NCBI GenBank assembly: GCA_035294245.1
Contig: DATGLG010000067.1
Span: forward strand, 62,001 to 126,000
Direction: 5' to 3'
Length of the DNA stretch: 64,000 nucleotides
Origin: DATGLG01 sp035294245
GTDB lineage: Bacteria > Pseudomonadota > Alphaproteobacteria > JACZXZ01
In this document: positions 1-8,650 of the stretch, one piece after another
Numbering within the stretch: position 1 is the stretch's first letter
How the letters are laid out: each line of letters opens with the position of its first letter
Notes under the pieces: generated by a model
Database searches by the model: none
What the model was told of the DNA's origin: nothing
The model's input: only the letters and a program-made list of their open reading frames with translations
Position numbers and translations under genes: made by a program

Positions 1-1033
1 TGTGATCGTAAACCTTGAGCGGTACGGGATAGGGATGCCGGTCCTTGCCACCATGGGCGACCGAGAAGCGCGCCGGGTCGCTGAAGCGGTAGGGCGCTCC
101 ATGGACAACCTCGGCGACCTGCGCCAGCGCGCGGATCGTTCGCGCGCCGACGCCGGGCACGAGCAGAAGCTCGGCGAAATCCTTCGGCCCGCATTCGGCG
201 GCGGCCCTGAGATTGCCGTGGAGGCGCCGGGCGACGATGTTCTCCGGCCTGACCTCGTGATGGGCGGGCATGACGAGATGGGGCAGCATAGGCTGTCCCC
301 GCGGCGAGCGCTCTTCGATGTGCGCGGTCTCGAGCGTCGCAAGCCGCCGCGCGATGCCGTCAGGCCCCAGCTCATCGAGGATATCGAGCTGCCGGTGACG
401 CGAGGCCTCGGCGCGGCGGTCGGTCAGATTGACGATGATGCCGTGCCCGGTCCCGTCGATCGCGGCATGCGGCTCCTCCACGAAGCTCTGCAACCCTGCG
501 GAAAGCCAGTGGTAGCGCCGGGCCTGGCGGCGGTCGCCGTTCATGCCCTGCTGGACCACGACCCAGTGCCCGTCATCAGTGACGATGAATCCGTGTAGAT
601 AAAGGTCGAAGCCGTCCTGGACCGCGGCGCTGTCGACCTTGGCGACGAGCCGGCTTGCTCTAGCAAGCGCCGCGCCATCGATGCCGATGCGATCACCGAT
701 GGCCATGAGCTCTTGCGGCGTCTGGCGGGAATGCCGGCCGCGGCCGCCGCAGACATGGACGCCGAGCTCCCCGGCCAGGGGCTTCAGGCCGCGCTTCAAC
801 GCACCGATGACGCTTGTGGTAATCCCGGAGGAATGCCAGTCCATGCCCATCACCGCACCGAAGGACTGGAACCAGAAGGGATGAGCGAGCCGACGCAGCA
901 GCTCATCGCGGCCATACTCGAGGATGATCGCCTCGGCGATGACGGCCCCCAGGCGAGCCATGCGATCGCCGAGCCATTTCGGCACGCGGCCGCCATGAAG
1001 CGGCAGGTCGGCGCTGCCGGCGCGCCGCGCCAT
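1..1033 (-). CDS. DUF763 family protein, 3' end beyond window
   Basis: Starting at the ATG at 1033-1031 the minus frame stays open for 344 codons and leaves the window at base 1, so the C-terminus is missing. The N-terminus MARRAGSADLPLHGGRVPKW and the segment GHGIIVNLTDRRAEASRHRQ are typical of DUF763, a family of roughly 400 residues in archaea and bacteria with no firmly assigned function. The visible C-terminal part holds a helix-hairpin-helix-like stretch, LLLVPGVGARTIRALA, near residues 280-296, which suggests DNA binding. Its ATG overlaps the TGA of dinB by one base (TGATG), so the two are probably translated together. The link to DNA repair is inferred from dinB and the HhH motif only. 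Confidence 0.85.
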   Translation of the reverse strand, partial: MARRAGSADLPLHGGRVPKWLGDRMARLGAVIAEAIILEYGRDELLRRLAHPFWFQSFGAVMGMDWHSSGITTSVIGALKRGLKPLAGELGVHVCGGRGRHSRQTPQELMAIGDRIGIDGAALARASRLVAKVDSAAVQDGFDLYLHGFIVTDDGHWVVVQQGMNGDRRQARRYHWLSAGLQSFVEEPHAAIDGTGHGIIVNLTDRRAEASRHRQLDILDELGPDGIARRLATLETAHIEERSPRGQPMLPHLVMPAHHEVRPENIVARRLHGNLRAAAECGPKDFAELLLVPGVGARTIRALAQVAEVVHGAPYRFSDPARFSVAHGGKDRHPYPVPLKVYDH

Positions 1034-2166
1034 CAGCGCGCACCCTCCGCTGTGCAGCGCAGCGCGGCGTCATCCCGGGTCTCGCTCGCAGCATTTGCGC
1101 CGAAGAGCGGCAGCTCATCGCCGGCGCTGTGCCGCGCCGGGTCGAAATTCGACACCGTGACGCCGAGCAGGCGCACGCCCTTGGCCGTCGGCAGCAGGCT
1201 CCGCACAAGATCGATGCTTGCCTGGCGCAGAAGATCGCGGCGCGCGACCGGGCTCGAGAAGCTCCGGCTCCGGGTGACCTGGCGGAAATCGGCGTATTTC
1301 ACCTTCACGGTCACGGTCCGTCCGAAGGCCTTGGCTTTCTCGCACCAGGCCCAGACCTCATCGGCCATGGCCGCGACGCCCGCCTCGATCTCGGCGGAAG
1401 CGGTCAGATCGCGCGCAAAAGTGGTCTCCGAGCCCGAGGATTTGCGCTGGCGGTCGGCGACGACCGGCCGGTCGTCTTCGCCATTCGCGATGCTGAGATA
1501 CCATGCGGCCGATTTGCCGAAATGCCGCTGCAGGAAGGCGATCGGCTTCGCCCGCAGATCAGCGCCGGTCCTGATCCCGAGCCGCTCCATCTTCGCCGCA
1601 GTGACAGGCCCCACGCCGTGGAATTTCGCGACTGGCAATGGCGCGAGGAAGTCCAGCGCCATATCCGGCGTGATGGCGAACTGCCCGTTCGGCTTGCGCT
1701 GGTCCGAGGCCAGCTTGGCGAGGAACTTGTTGTAGGAGACGCCAGCCGACGCCGTGAGGCCCGTTGCGTCGAGGATGCGCGCGCGGATTTCCCTCGCCGT
1801 CGCCCAGGCCGTCGGCAAGCCGCGCTGGTTCTCGGTCACGTCGAGATAGGCCTCGTCAAGAGCCAGTGGCTCGACGAGAGCCGTATAAGCCGCGAAGATC
1901 GCGTGGATCTGGCGGGAGATGGCGCGATAGACGTCGAAGCGCGGTGATACGAACACCAATTCAGGGCATCGGCGCAGTGCCGTGACAGAGGGCATGGCCG
2001 AGCGCACGCCGAAGGCGCGGGCCTCGTAGCTCGCCGCGGCGACCACGCCGCGCTTGGCGCCATGGCCGACGGCCACCGGACGGCCGCGAAGCTCGGGGTT
2101 GTCGCGCTGCTCCACCGACGCATAGAAGGCGTCCATGTCGACATGGATGATCTTGCGCAAGGGCAT
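1033..2166 (-). CDS. dinB: DNA polymerase IV (Y-family translesion polymerase)
   Basis: The 377-residue product is a complete Y-family polymerase. It begins MPLRKIIHVDMDAFYASVEQ, carrying the first catalytic Asp and the steric-gate region, and it has the second catalytic motif ALDEAYLDVT near residue 100. A helix-hairpin-helix segment with GVGPVTAAKMERLGI follows, then the little-finger domain. The C-terminal DELPLF resembles a beta-clamp binding peptide. The frame is open a further 100 codons upstream, but the start at 2166 matches the family N-terminus exactly. DinB copies DNA past lesions in the cytoplasm. The stop overlaps the start of the downstream DUF763 gene. I found no alphaproteobacterial SOS box (GTTC-N7-GTTC) in front of it. 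Confidence 0.95.
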   Translation of the reverse strand: MPLRKIIHVDMDAFYASVEQRDNPELRGRPVAVGHGAKRGVVAAASYEARAFGVRSAMPSVTALRRCPELVFVSPRFDVYRAISRQIHAIFAAYTALVEPLALDEAYLDVTENQRGLPTAWATAREIRARILDATGLTASAGVSYNKFLAKLASDQRKPNGQFAITPDMALDFLAPLPVAKFHGVGPVTAAKMERLGIRTGADLRAKPIAFLQRHFGKSAAWYLSIANGEDDRPVVADRQRKSSGSETTFARDLTASAEIEAGVAAMADEVWAWCEKAKAFGRTVTVKVKYADFRQVTRSRSFSSPVARRDLLRQASIDLVRSLLPTAKGVRLLGVTVSNFDPARHSAGDELPLFGANAASETRDDAALRCTAEGAR

Positions 2167-2251
2167 GGAACCGAATCTATCAGGTTTGGAACGAAAAGAG
2201 AATCTCGACGGCCCGCGACTGTCGTTGGCTCGTGACCCGTCCGGTTTTTGT

Positions 2252-2266
2252 GACAAATGATTTGTC
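2252..2266. promoter_or_regulatory. perfect dyad between dinB and the E1alpha gene
   Basis: The 365-base divergent gap 2167-2531 contains no gene. Its one clear element is the 15-bp dyad GACAAAT-G-ATTTGTC, with perfect 7-bp arms and a one-base centre. It lies 86 bp before dinB and 266 bp before the E1alpha start. Size and symmetry suit a dimeric repressor site, but no regulator gene is adjacent and the protein that binds is unknown. The rest of the gap shows nothing recognisable. Confidence 0.4.
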
Positions 2267-2531
2267 CGGCTTTGAATCCCTCCAAAAGGGGGCGATCGAT
2301 AGGCCGGGCGAGGACGTTGCAGGAAATCCGAGCGGATAGCCCCGATGGCCAAGGGGGACGGCGACATTCGAGGCTGCGTGCGGATCTCGCGTCCGCGGCC
2401 CTCCTTCTTCGCCGCACCTTGCGACCTATATGTCATAGCTGAGGAGCCGCGCTGTTGCGCGGGGTCAGCCATGCCAAGGCCTTCACCTCCTGCGCCGCCG
2501 GGGATCGCGGCCCTGTGCCTGGGATGATGCC

Positions 2532-3611
2532 ATGGAAATCGTCGCCAGGTTCGAAATCGGCTTTACCCGGTATCTGAGCCCCAACGGTGACGTGCGATCG
2601 CCGCTCCCGGCCTTTGCGAAGGACCCGGCGACTCTCGTAGCCCTCTATCGCGGCATGGTGCTCAACCGCGTCTTTGACGCCAAGGTCATTGCGCTGCAGC
2701 GCACCGGGAGGCTGGGGACCTGCGCATCCTCCCTCGGTCAGGAAGCGGTCGCCATAGGCGTGGCGAGCGCGATGCAGCGGGAGGACGTGCTTTTGCCGAC
2801 GTTCCGGGAGCAAGGGGCCATGCTGTGGCGGGGCGTTACCCCGCTCGAGCTCCTGCTCTATTGGGGCGGCGACGAGCGCGGCAGCGATTTCCAAGGACCG
2901 CGCAGCGACTTCCCCATTTGCGTGCCGGTGGGCAGCCATGCCCCTCACGCCGTCGGCGTCGCGCTCGCCTTCAAGCTGCGGCGCGATAGATGCGCGGCCG
3001 TCTGCGTGCTTGGAGACGGTGGCACGTCCAAAGGTGACTTCTACGAAGCCGCCAATCTCGCCGGCGTGTGGACGCTTCCCGTCGTCTTCGTCATCAACAA
3101 TAACCAGTGGGCGATCTCGGTTCCGCGCGCCCGTCAAAGTGCTGCGGCGACATTGGCGCAGAAGGCCATCGCCGCCGGCATCGCCGGCGAGCAGGTCGAT
3201 GGCAACGACGTCATCGCCGTGCGTGATGCCGTCGGGCGCGCATTGGCGCGCGCCCACAACTGCGATGGCGCAACCGTCATCGAGGCCCTTACTTATCGCC
3301 TCTCGGATCATACGACGGCCGACGACGCACGGCATTACCGCGACGATAAGGAGGTAAGCGAGCGCTGGAAGGAGGAGCCGATCGCGAGGCTTCGGCTCCA
3401 TCTCACCAATCTGGGCGCCTGGAACAAGGAGAGCGAGGAGCGCACGCTCGCCGAGTGCTCCGCAGAGATCGACAAGGCAGTCGACGCATACCTTGCGCTC
3501 CCTCCACCGCCGCCGAGCGCGATGTTCGATCATCTCTATGCGGCTCTGCCTGCCGCCCTCGAGCCGCAGCGTTTGGCAGTCTCAAGCGCGGATGTCGAGA
3601 CACATGGCTGA
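2532..3611 (+). CDS. 2-oxoacid dehydrogenase E1 component, alpha subunit
   Basis: The 359-residue product is an E1alpha subunit of the pyruvate or branched-chain 2-oxoacid dehydrogenase type, which decarboxylates the 2-oxoacid with thiamine diphosphate and passes the acyl group to E2. The thiamine-diphosphate motif runs from GDGG (residues 161-164) to INNN (188-191). SLGQEAV and the phosphorylation-loop-like YRLSDHTTADDARHYR are also typical. E1beta and E2 follow in one operon; E1beta begins inside the last codons of this gene. The start at 2532 has only a weak ribosome site (GGGAT). Whether pyruvate or a branched-chain 2-oxoacid is the substrate cannot be decided from sequence alone. Confidence 0.9.
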   Translation: MEIVARFEIGFTRYLSPNGDVRSPLPAFAKDPATLVALYRGMVLNRVFDAKVIALQRTGRLGTCASSLGQEAVAIGVASAMQREDVLLPTFREQGAMLWRGVTPLELLLYWGGDERGSDFQGPRSDFPICVPVGSHAPHAVGVALAFKLRRDRCAAVCVLGDGGTSKGDFYEAANLAGVWTLPVVFVINNNQWAISVPRARQSAAATLAQKAIAAGIAGEQVDGNDVIAVRDAVGRALARAHNCDGATVIEALTYRLSDHTTADDARHYRDDKEVSERWKEEPIARLRLHLTNLGAWNKESEERTLAECSAEIDKAVDAYLALPPPPPSAMFDHLYAALPAALEPQRLAVSSADVETHG

Positions 3612-4584
3612 GAGCTCGCTCGTCGGCGCGCTCAACCTGGCGCTGGCGCGCGCAATGGAGGAGGATCCGCGTGTCATCCTGCTCGGCGAGGATATCGGCA
3701 GGGACGGTGGCGTCTTTCGGGTAACCGAAGGGCTGATCGACCGTTTCGGCCCAGAGCGCGTGCTCGATACCCCGCTTTCCGAGGTGGTTCTTGCAGGCCT
3801 GGCTGTGGGGCTGGCGGCGCAGGGCTTTCGCCCTGTCGTTGAGATCCAGTTCACCGGATTCATTTATCCATGCCTCGACCAAATGGCGAACCATGCGTCG
3901 CGACTGAGGAATCGCACGCGCGGTCGGCTCGGGTGTCCCATGGTGCTGCGCGCGCCTTATGGCGGCGGAATCCACGCACCGGAACACCATTCCGAAAGCC
4001 CAGAGGCGATGTTCGCCCATATTCCGGGGCTGCGCGTCGTCATCCCGTCATCGCCAAGGCACGCATACGGATTGTTGCTCGCGGCGATCCGGGATCCCGA
4101 TCCGGTGGTCTTCTTCGAGCCGACCCGGCTCTATCGCGCCACCAAGGAGGTTGTGGACGACGATGGTCAAGCGATGCCGCTCGACCGTGCGGTCATCCTT
4201 CGCGAGGGCAGTGATATTACGCTCGTGGGGTGGGGCGCCATCCTGCGCGAAGTGCTTTCCGCCGCCGCCCGCCTCGCAAGCGAGGGCGTGGAGGCCGAAG
4301 TCATCGACGTCGCGACACTCACACCTCTCGACGCGGCGACGATCCTCGCTTCTGTCGAGAAGACCGGACGCTGCATCATCTGCCACGAGGCGCCGCTCAC
4401 GGGAGGATTCGGCGCCGAGATCGCAGCGCGGCTTGCCGCCGAGGGGCTTCTGTCGCTACTGGCGCCGGTCGAGCGAGTCGCGGGCTATGACACGATCATC
4501 CCGCTTTCCAAGCTCGAGCACCATTACCTGCCGGGGGTCGGCCGCATCTTCGAGGCCGCCCAACGGGCAATGAGATATGCATGA
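3604..4584 (+). CDS. 2-oxoacid dehydrogenase E1 component, beta subunit
   Basis: The 326-residue product is the E1beta partner of the preceding gene. Family features in order are LLGEDIGRDGGVFRVTEGL near the N-terminus, the DTPLSE segment, VEIQFTGFIYP, and a transketolase C-terminal domain with EVIDVATLTPLD. The frame is open upstream, but the ATG at 3604 gives the family N-terminus MAESSLVGALNLALARAMEE and overlaps the E1alpha stop by 8 nt, which points to coupled translation. With E1alpha it forms the heterotetrameric E1 enzyme that feeds E2. Its stop overlaps the E2 start (ATGA). Confidence 0.9.
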   Translation: MAESSLVGALNLALARAMEEDPRVILLGEDIGRDGGVFRVTEGLIDRFGPERVLDTPLSEVVLAGLAVGLAAQGFRPVVEIQFTGFIYPCLDQMANHASRLRNRTRGRLGCPMVLRAPYGGGIHAPEHHSESPEAMFAHIPGLRVVIPSSPRHAYGLLLAAIRDPDPVVFFEPTRLYRATKEVVDDDGQAMPLDRAVILREGSDITLVGWGAILREVLSAAARLASEGVEAEVIDVATLTPLDAATILASVEKTGRCIICHEAPLTGGFGAEIAARLAAEGLLSLLAPVERVAGYDTIIPLSKLEHHYLPGVGRIFEAAQRAMRYA

Positions 4585-5693
4585 GCACGTTCCGCTTGCC
4601 TGATCTGGGCGAGGGGCTCCAGGAGGCCGAGATCGTCGCCTGGCATGTGGCGCTGGGCCAGCATGTCGTGAAAGAGCAGCCTCTCGTCTCGGTCGAGACG
4701 GACAAGGCCGTGGTCGAAATCCCGTCCCCTCAGGCCGGCCAGATCGCCATGCTTTATGGCACTCCGGGAGACCATCTCGCGGTCGGCGCGCCACTGGTCG
4801 AATTCGCGGAAGACGCGTCGGCGGACAAAGGGGCGATCGTGGGGGAAATCGACAGACCCGAGCCGGCTTCTTCCACGACGGCCGCGACGCGGGCGCCTGC
4901 AGCCGCTTCTCCCGCCGGTCAGGTCAAGGCCGCACCTGCCATCCGCGCTCGCGCGAAAGAGCTCGGCGTGGACCTCTCTCGCGTGGTCCCGAGCGGCGTC
5001 GCTGGCCAGATCACCCGCGAGGACGTCGAGAAAGCGGCGGTGCGACAGACGGCCGCGGAAGGCTATCATGCGCTCAGCGGCGTCAGGCGCGCCATGGCGC
5101 GCAACATGGCGCGCTCTGGTGCCGAGGTCGTTCCAGCGACGGTGACCGATGAGGCCGATGTTGAGGCCTGGCCTGACGGCAGCGATATCACAGCACGGCT
5201 TGTTCGCGCGCTGGTGGCGGCGTGCCGGGCGGAGCCCTCATTGAACGCCTGGTTCGACAGCAAGACCCTTTCGCGCCGGCTGCACCAAGCGGTCGACATT
5301 GGTATCGCCGTCGACACGGAAGACGGCCTCATCGTGCCGGTCTTGCGCAATATCGAGGCCGATGATCTTGCAGGCATTCGTCGAAGTCTCGCAAAGCTCG
5401 TCGCATCCGCCCGCGAACGCACGCTCCCCCCGGAAGCGCTGAGCGGCGCCACGATCACCCTCTCGAATTTCGGCACTTTGGGCGGCCGACACGGGGTTCT
5501 GGTGATTGTTCCGCCACAGGTCGCCATCCTCGGTGCCGGCCGACTCGCGCCGCAGGTCGTTCCCAGCGGGGGCAACGTCGTCATACGCCGCCGGTTGCCG
5601 CTATCCCTTACCTTCGACCACCGTGCGGTCTCGGGAGGCGAGGCGGCGCGCTTCCTCGCCGCGCTCATCGGTGATCTCGAGTCCCCTGAATGA
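4581..5693 (+). CDS. dihydrolipoamide acyltransferase (E2), altered active-site motif
   Basis: The 370-residue E2 has one N-terminal lipoyl domain with the lipoylated lysine in ETDKAVVEIP (K42), a short linker, a peripheral subunit-binding domain (IRARAKELGVDLSRVVPSG) and a C-terminal acyltransferase domain. It carries acyl groups from E1 to CoA. The catalytic motif reads DHRAVSGG with His347 present. The usual DHRxxDG Asp, which stabilises the transition state, is Ser351 here (codon TCG at 5631). The domain is otherwise full length, so this is a substitution rather than decay. No lipoamide dehydrogenase (E3) gene is in the window; the cell presumably shares E3 from another locus. Confidence 0.88.
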   Translation: MSTFRLPDLGEGLQEAEIVAWHVALGQHVVKEQPLVSVETDKAVVEIPSPQAGQIAMLYGTPGDHLAVGAPLVEFAEDASADKGAIVGEIDRPEPASSTTAATRAPAAASPAGQVKAAPAIRARAKELGVDLSRVVPSGVAGQITREDVEKAAVRQTAAEGYHALSGVRRAMARNMARSGAEVVPATVTDEADVEAWPDGSDITARLVRALVAACRAEPSLNAWFDSKTLSRRLHQAVDIGIAVDTEDGLIVPVLRNIEADDLAGIRRSLAKLVASARERTLPPEALSGATITLSNFGTLGGRHGVLVIVPPQVAILGAGRLAPQVVPSGGNVVIRRRLPLSLTFDHRAVSGGEAARFLAALIGDLESPE

Positions 5694-5786
5694 AATTATC
5701 GTCAGAGTGAGGGTGAAATCGGGCGCCCTCCCAGGCGACGTGCGATCTCCCTCGCGCCGGGAGCCAGGCGAGGCGCTGCCGCGCGC

Positions 5787-7343
5787 TCAATCCAGCGGCC
5801 GCCACGTGCGGCCGTCGCGCGCCAGAAGCGCCTCGGCCGCGGCGGGCCCGCTCCCACCCGCGGCGTAGTTCGGGAAATCCTCGGGCCGGTTGTTCGCCCA
5901 GACATCGAGGATGGGCTGCACGACCCGCCAGCCCGACTCGATATTGTCGGCGCGCTGGAACAGTGTCGCGTCGCCGATCATGCAGTCGTAAATCAGCGTC
6001 TCGTATCCGGTATTGGGCGCCATTCTGAAATAGTCCTTGTAGCAGAAGTCCATGCTGACGGTGCTGAGCTTCACCGTCGGTCCGGGGCGCTTGGCGGCGA
6101 ACTCGAGTGCTATGCCTTCATCGGGCTGGATACGCAGGATCATCCAATTCGGATTCATCCGCTCCACGCGCGTGCCGCGGAAAAGAGTATGGGGCGCCTG
6201 GTGAAAGCGGATGGCGATCTCGGTCGACCGCCGCGTCAAGTGCTTGCCGGTGCGCAAATAGAACGGAACGCCCGCCCAACGCCAGTTGTCGATCTTCAGC
6301 TTGCAGGCCACGAATGTTTCAGTGTCCGAGTCGGACGCCACATCGGGTTCCTGGCGATAGGCCCGCACCGCTTTGCCCAACACGGTACCGGCGTCGTATT
6401 GGCCGCGCACGACATCCTTCAGCACGCGCCCGGGCTTCAATGGACGAATGGCGTGGATGACTTCCGCCTTCTTGGCCCGCACGGCATCGGCGTCGAAAGA
6501 GATCGGCGGCTCCATCGCCGTCATTGCCAGAAGCTGGAACACGTGATTGGGCACCATGTCGCGAAGCGCGCCGGTAACGTCATAGAACGTGCCGCGACGC
6601 TCGACTCCGACAGTTTCCGCGGCCGTGATCTGGATATGATCGATATGCTCGCGGTTCCAGATGGGTTCGAACAATCCATTGGCGAACCGCAGCGCCATGA
6701 TGTTCTGGACCGTTTCCTTGCCCAGGAAATGGTCGATCCGGTAGACCTGATTCTCCCGCAGAACCTTCAGGATCTCGGCATTGAGCGCTTGGGCCGAAGC
6801 CAGGTCGTGCCCGAAGGGCTTCTCGATGATCACCCGCCGCCATTGGCCCTTCGCTTCCGTCACCAGGCCTGCGGCGCCAAGCCCTTCGATCACCGTGGCG
6901 AAGAAGCGGTCCGCGACGGCGAGGTAAAAGAGCCGGTTGCCCGCCGTGCCGCCTGTCTTGTCCAGCCCCGCCAGGTGCTCGCCCAGCCGGCGGTAGCTTG
7001 CGGGGTCATTGAGATCGCCCGCCAAGTAACTCATGCGCTCGCCGAGCCAGCGCCAGGCAGCTTCATCGAGATGATCGAACGCGCAGCCTCCGCGGATGAC
7101 GAACTCCTTCATCATGCCGTATAGGCTTTCACGCCATTCTTCCGTGGTGCTGGTCGACCGGCTGATACCCACCAGCCGGAAACCCTCGGGCAGCCGCTTG
7201 GCGGTGACGAGATTGTAGAGAGCCGGCACGATCAGCCGCTTCGTCAGGTCGCCACTGGCCCCGAAAATGACCATGGCGCAGGGCGGCGCCGTCGCGACTC
7301 CGTCCGAGCCCCCGGGCTTTCTCGGCTGATTCGAGTTGTCCAT
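5787..7343 (-). CDS. zwf: glucose-6-phosphate 1-dehydrogenase
   Basis: The 518-residue product oxidises glucose 6-phosphate to 6-phosphogluconolactone with NAD(P)+ and feeds the Entner-Doudoroff or pentose phosphate route. The dinucleotide-binding GASGDLTKR lies at residues 28-36 and the active-site RIDHFLGKE at 202-210. Length is close to the family norm of about 490-510; the excess is a short N-terminal tail before MVIFGASG. The start at 7343 has a ribosome site AAAGGGAG about 8 nt upstream. It stands alone: pgl and edd are not beside it. It faces the E2 gene tail to tail with a 93-base gap in which I see no clear terminator. Confidence 0.96.
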   Translation of the reverse strand: MDNSNQPRKPGGSDGVATAPPCAMVIFGASGDLTKRLIVPALYNLVTAKRLPEGFRLVGISRSTSTTEEWRESLYGMMKEFVIRGGCAFDHLDEAAWRWLGERMSYLAGDLNDPASYRRLGEHLAGLDKTGGTAGNRLFYLAVADRFFATVIEGLGAAGLVTEAKGQWRRVIIEKPFGHDLASAQALNAEILKVLRENQVYRIDHFLGKETVQNIMALRFANGLFEPIWNREHIDHIQITAAETVGVERRGTFYDVTGALRDMVPNHVFQLLAMTAMEPPISFDADAVRAKKAEVIHAIRPLKPGRVLKDVVRGQYDAGTVLGKAVRAYRQEPDVASDSDTETFVACKLKIDNWRWAGVPFYLRTGKHLTRRSTEIAIRFHQAPHTLFRGTRVERMNPNWMILRIQPDEGIALEFAAKRPGPTVKLSTVSMDFCYKDYFRMAPNTGYETLIYDCMIGDATLFQRADNIESGWRVVQPILDVWANNRPEDFPNYAAGGSGPAAAEALLARDGRTWRPLD

Positions 7344-7482
7344 CTTCAGCGCTCCCTTTCACGACGCCGAAGCGAAGCGACCGTGGCACCGTCCGCCACC
7401 CGACTTGGCACCGAATTCCGGTTCGGCCCAAAGCGCATCGGAATGCGGAACCCGACGGCGATTGAGGCCTCGATGCGCTTAT

Positions 7483-7512
7483 CCTATATGGCCCATGATC
7501 GCTTCGGGTCAA
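7483..7512 (-). promoter_or_regulatory. candidate sigma-70 promoter for zwf
   Basis: The 345-base divergent gap 7344-7688 has no gene. Read on the minus strand it holds TTGACC, an 18-base spacer and TATAGG, about 140 bases before the zwf start. This is a reasonable match to a housekeeping promoter. The call is by eye; nothing else in the gap stands out. Confidence 0.35.
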
Positions 7513-7688
7513 AACCGGTCGTGACCTCGGCTCCCGTCCGTCGACTTCGTCCGCAAGCGAGATACGGTACACCGAGCACGAGATCGCGTATCTTGTATCG
7601 CCGGCTGAAGCCTTCCTGAATCCGCCAAGGGAAGAGGGCGGACGCGCCGGTTTGTGCTCAGGCAGAAATGCAGAAATAAGGATTCGCC

Positions 7689-8498
7689 ATGACTCCAGAT
7701 TATGGGCGCTATCAGCGTCTGCAATTCGAACGGCCTCATCCTCGCGTCCTGCGCGTCGTCATGAACAATCCGGCGCGACTGAATGCCGCCGACGAATGCA
7801 TGCATGGGGAGCTTGCCGCCATCTGGCGCGATATCGACGCGGATGACAGCGTTTCGGCGGCCATTCTGACCGGTGCCGGCACGGCTTTCTCGGCGGGCGG
7901 CGACTTCGAGATGATCCGGAAGATGATGGATGATTTCCACACGCGAGCGCGGGTTTGGAAAGAAGCCCGCGACCTCGTGTATAACGTGATCAATTGCTCG
8001 AAACCCATCGTCAGCGCGATCCGCGGGCCGGCAGTGGGGGCCGGCTTGGTCGCCGGCCTGCTCGCCGACATCTCGATCGCGGCGAAGGATGCGCGGATTA
8101 TCGACGGCCATACGCGGCTCGGCGTGGCGGCAGGCGATCATTCTGCGATCGTTTGGCCGCTGCTCTGCGGAATGGCGAAAGCCAAGTATTATCTGCTGCT
8201 CTGCGATCCGGTATCCGGTCTCGAAGCCGAGCGCATCGGCCTGGTCTCGCTTGCCGTCGAGGATGCCGAGCTCGATGCGAAGGCGATCGAGATCGCGACG
8301 CGACTCGCCGAGGGGGCGCCGAGCGCCGTGCGCTGGACCAAATACGCGCTCAACAATTGGTTCCGCCTGGCGGGGCCGACATTCGACACCTCGCTTGCAC
8401 TCGAGTTCTTGGGCTTCTCAGGTCCGGAGGTGCGCGAAGGTCTTGCCTCGCACCGCGAGAAACGCCCGCCGAAATTCCCCGCAGACGCGCCGATTTAA
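7689..8498 (+). CDS. enoyl-CoA hydratase/isomerase family protein
   Basis: The 269-residue product has the crotonase fold. The oxyanion-hole segments are AFSAGGDFEMI near residue 65 and IRGPAVGAGLVAGLLADISI near residue 110. The region of the second catalytic acid reads GVAAGDHSAIVWP, so the canonical Glu is not obvious and the reaction (hydration, isomerisation or hydrolysis of an acyl-CoA) cannot be fixed. Its ribosome site AAGGA lies 6 nt before the ATG. It is followed, after a gap with an AT-rich dyad, by an ADP-forming acyl-CoA synthetase on the same strand, which could supply its CoA thioester substrate. Confidence 0.88.
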   Translation: MTPDYGRYQRLQFERPHPRVLRVVMNNPARLNAADECMHGELAAIWRDIDADDSVSAAILTGAGTAFSAGGDFEMIRKMMDDFHTRARVWKEARDLVYNVINCSKPIVSAIRGPAVGAGLVAGLLADISIAAKDARIIDGHTRLGVAAGDHSAIVWPLLCGMAKAKYYLLLCDPVSGLEAERIGLVSLAVEDAELDAKAIEIATRLAEGAPSAVRWTKYALNNWFRLAGPTFDTSLALEFLGFSGPEVREGLASHREKRPPKFPADAPI

Positions 8499-8542
8499 GC
8501 GATCGACGCCAGTACGGAGCCCGCCTTGACAATCGACTTATA

Positions 8543-8558
8543 TTAATCGATCAATTAA
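8543..8558. promoter_or_regulatory. AT-rich dyad, candidate TetR-type operator
   Basis: TTAAT-CGATCA-ATTAA lies 92 bases before the acyl-CoA synthetase start at 8651, in the gap after the hydratase gene. It differs by one base (CGATCA instead of CGGTCA) from the core of the dyad at 19189-19218 beside the tetR gene. I infer that one TetR-family protein reads both, which would tie this synthetase to the regulon 10 kb away. Confidence 0.45.
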
Positions 8559-8650
8559 TGACGTAACGAAAGTTTGATCCCGTCGGCTGCGGGTCTGTCT
8601 TCATCGCAACTGGTCATACCAGCAGCGACAAGCAGAAAGAGGCGCACGGA

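Noticed and set aside
2..598. Open plus-strand frame of 198 codons at the left edge
   Set aside because: It is the mirror of the DUF763 gene on the minus strand, which shows clear family sequence; the plus product has no recognisable motif.
713..1735. Long plus-strand frame opposite dinB and DUF763
   Set aside because: High-GC shadow of two well-supported minus genes, with Arg/Ala/Ser-rich composition and no ribosome site.
2150..2200. GTTC repeats in front of dinB as an SOS box
   Set aside because: Two GTTC words are present on the minus strand, but they are 17 bases apart rather than 7, so they do not fit the alphaproteobacterial LexA pattern.
8526..8546. TTGACA and TATTAA as a promoter for the acyl-CoA synthetase
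   Set aside because: The two boxes are only 9 bases apart, and no acceptable -10 lies at 16-18 bases.
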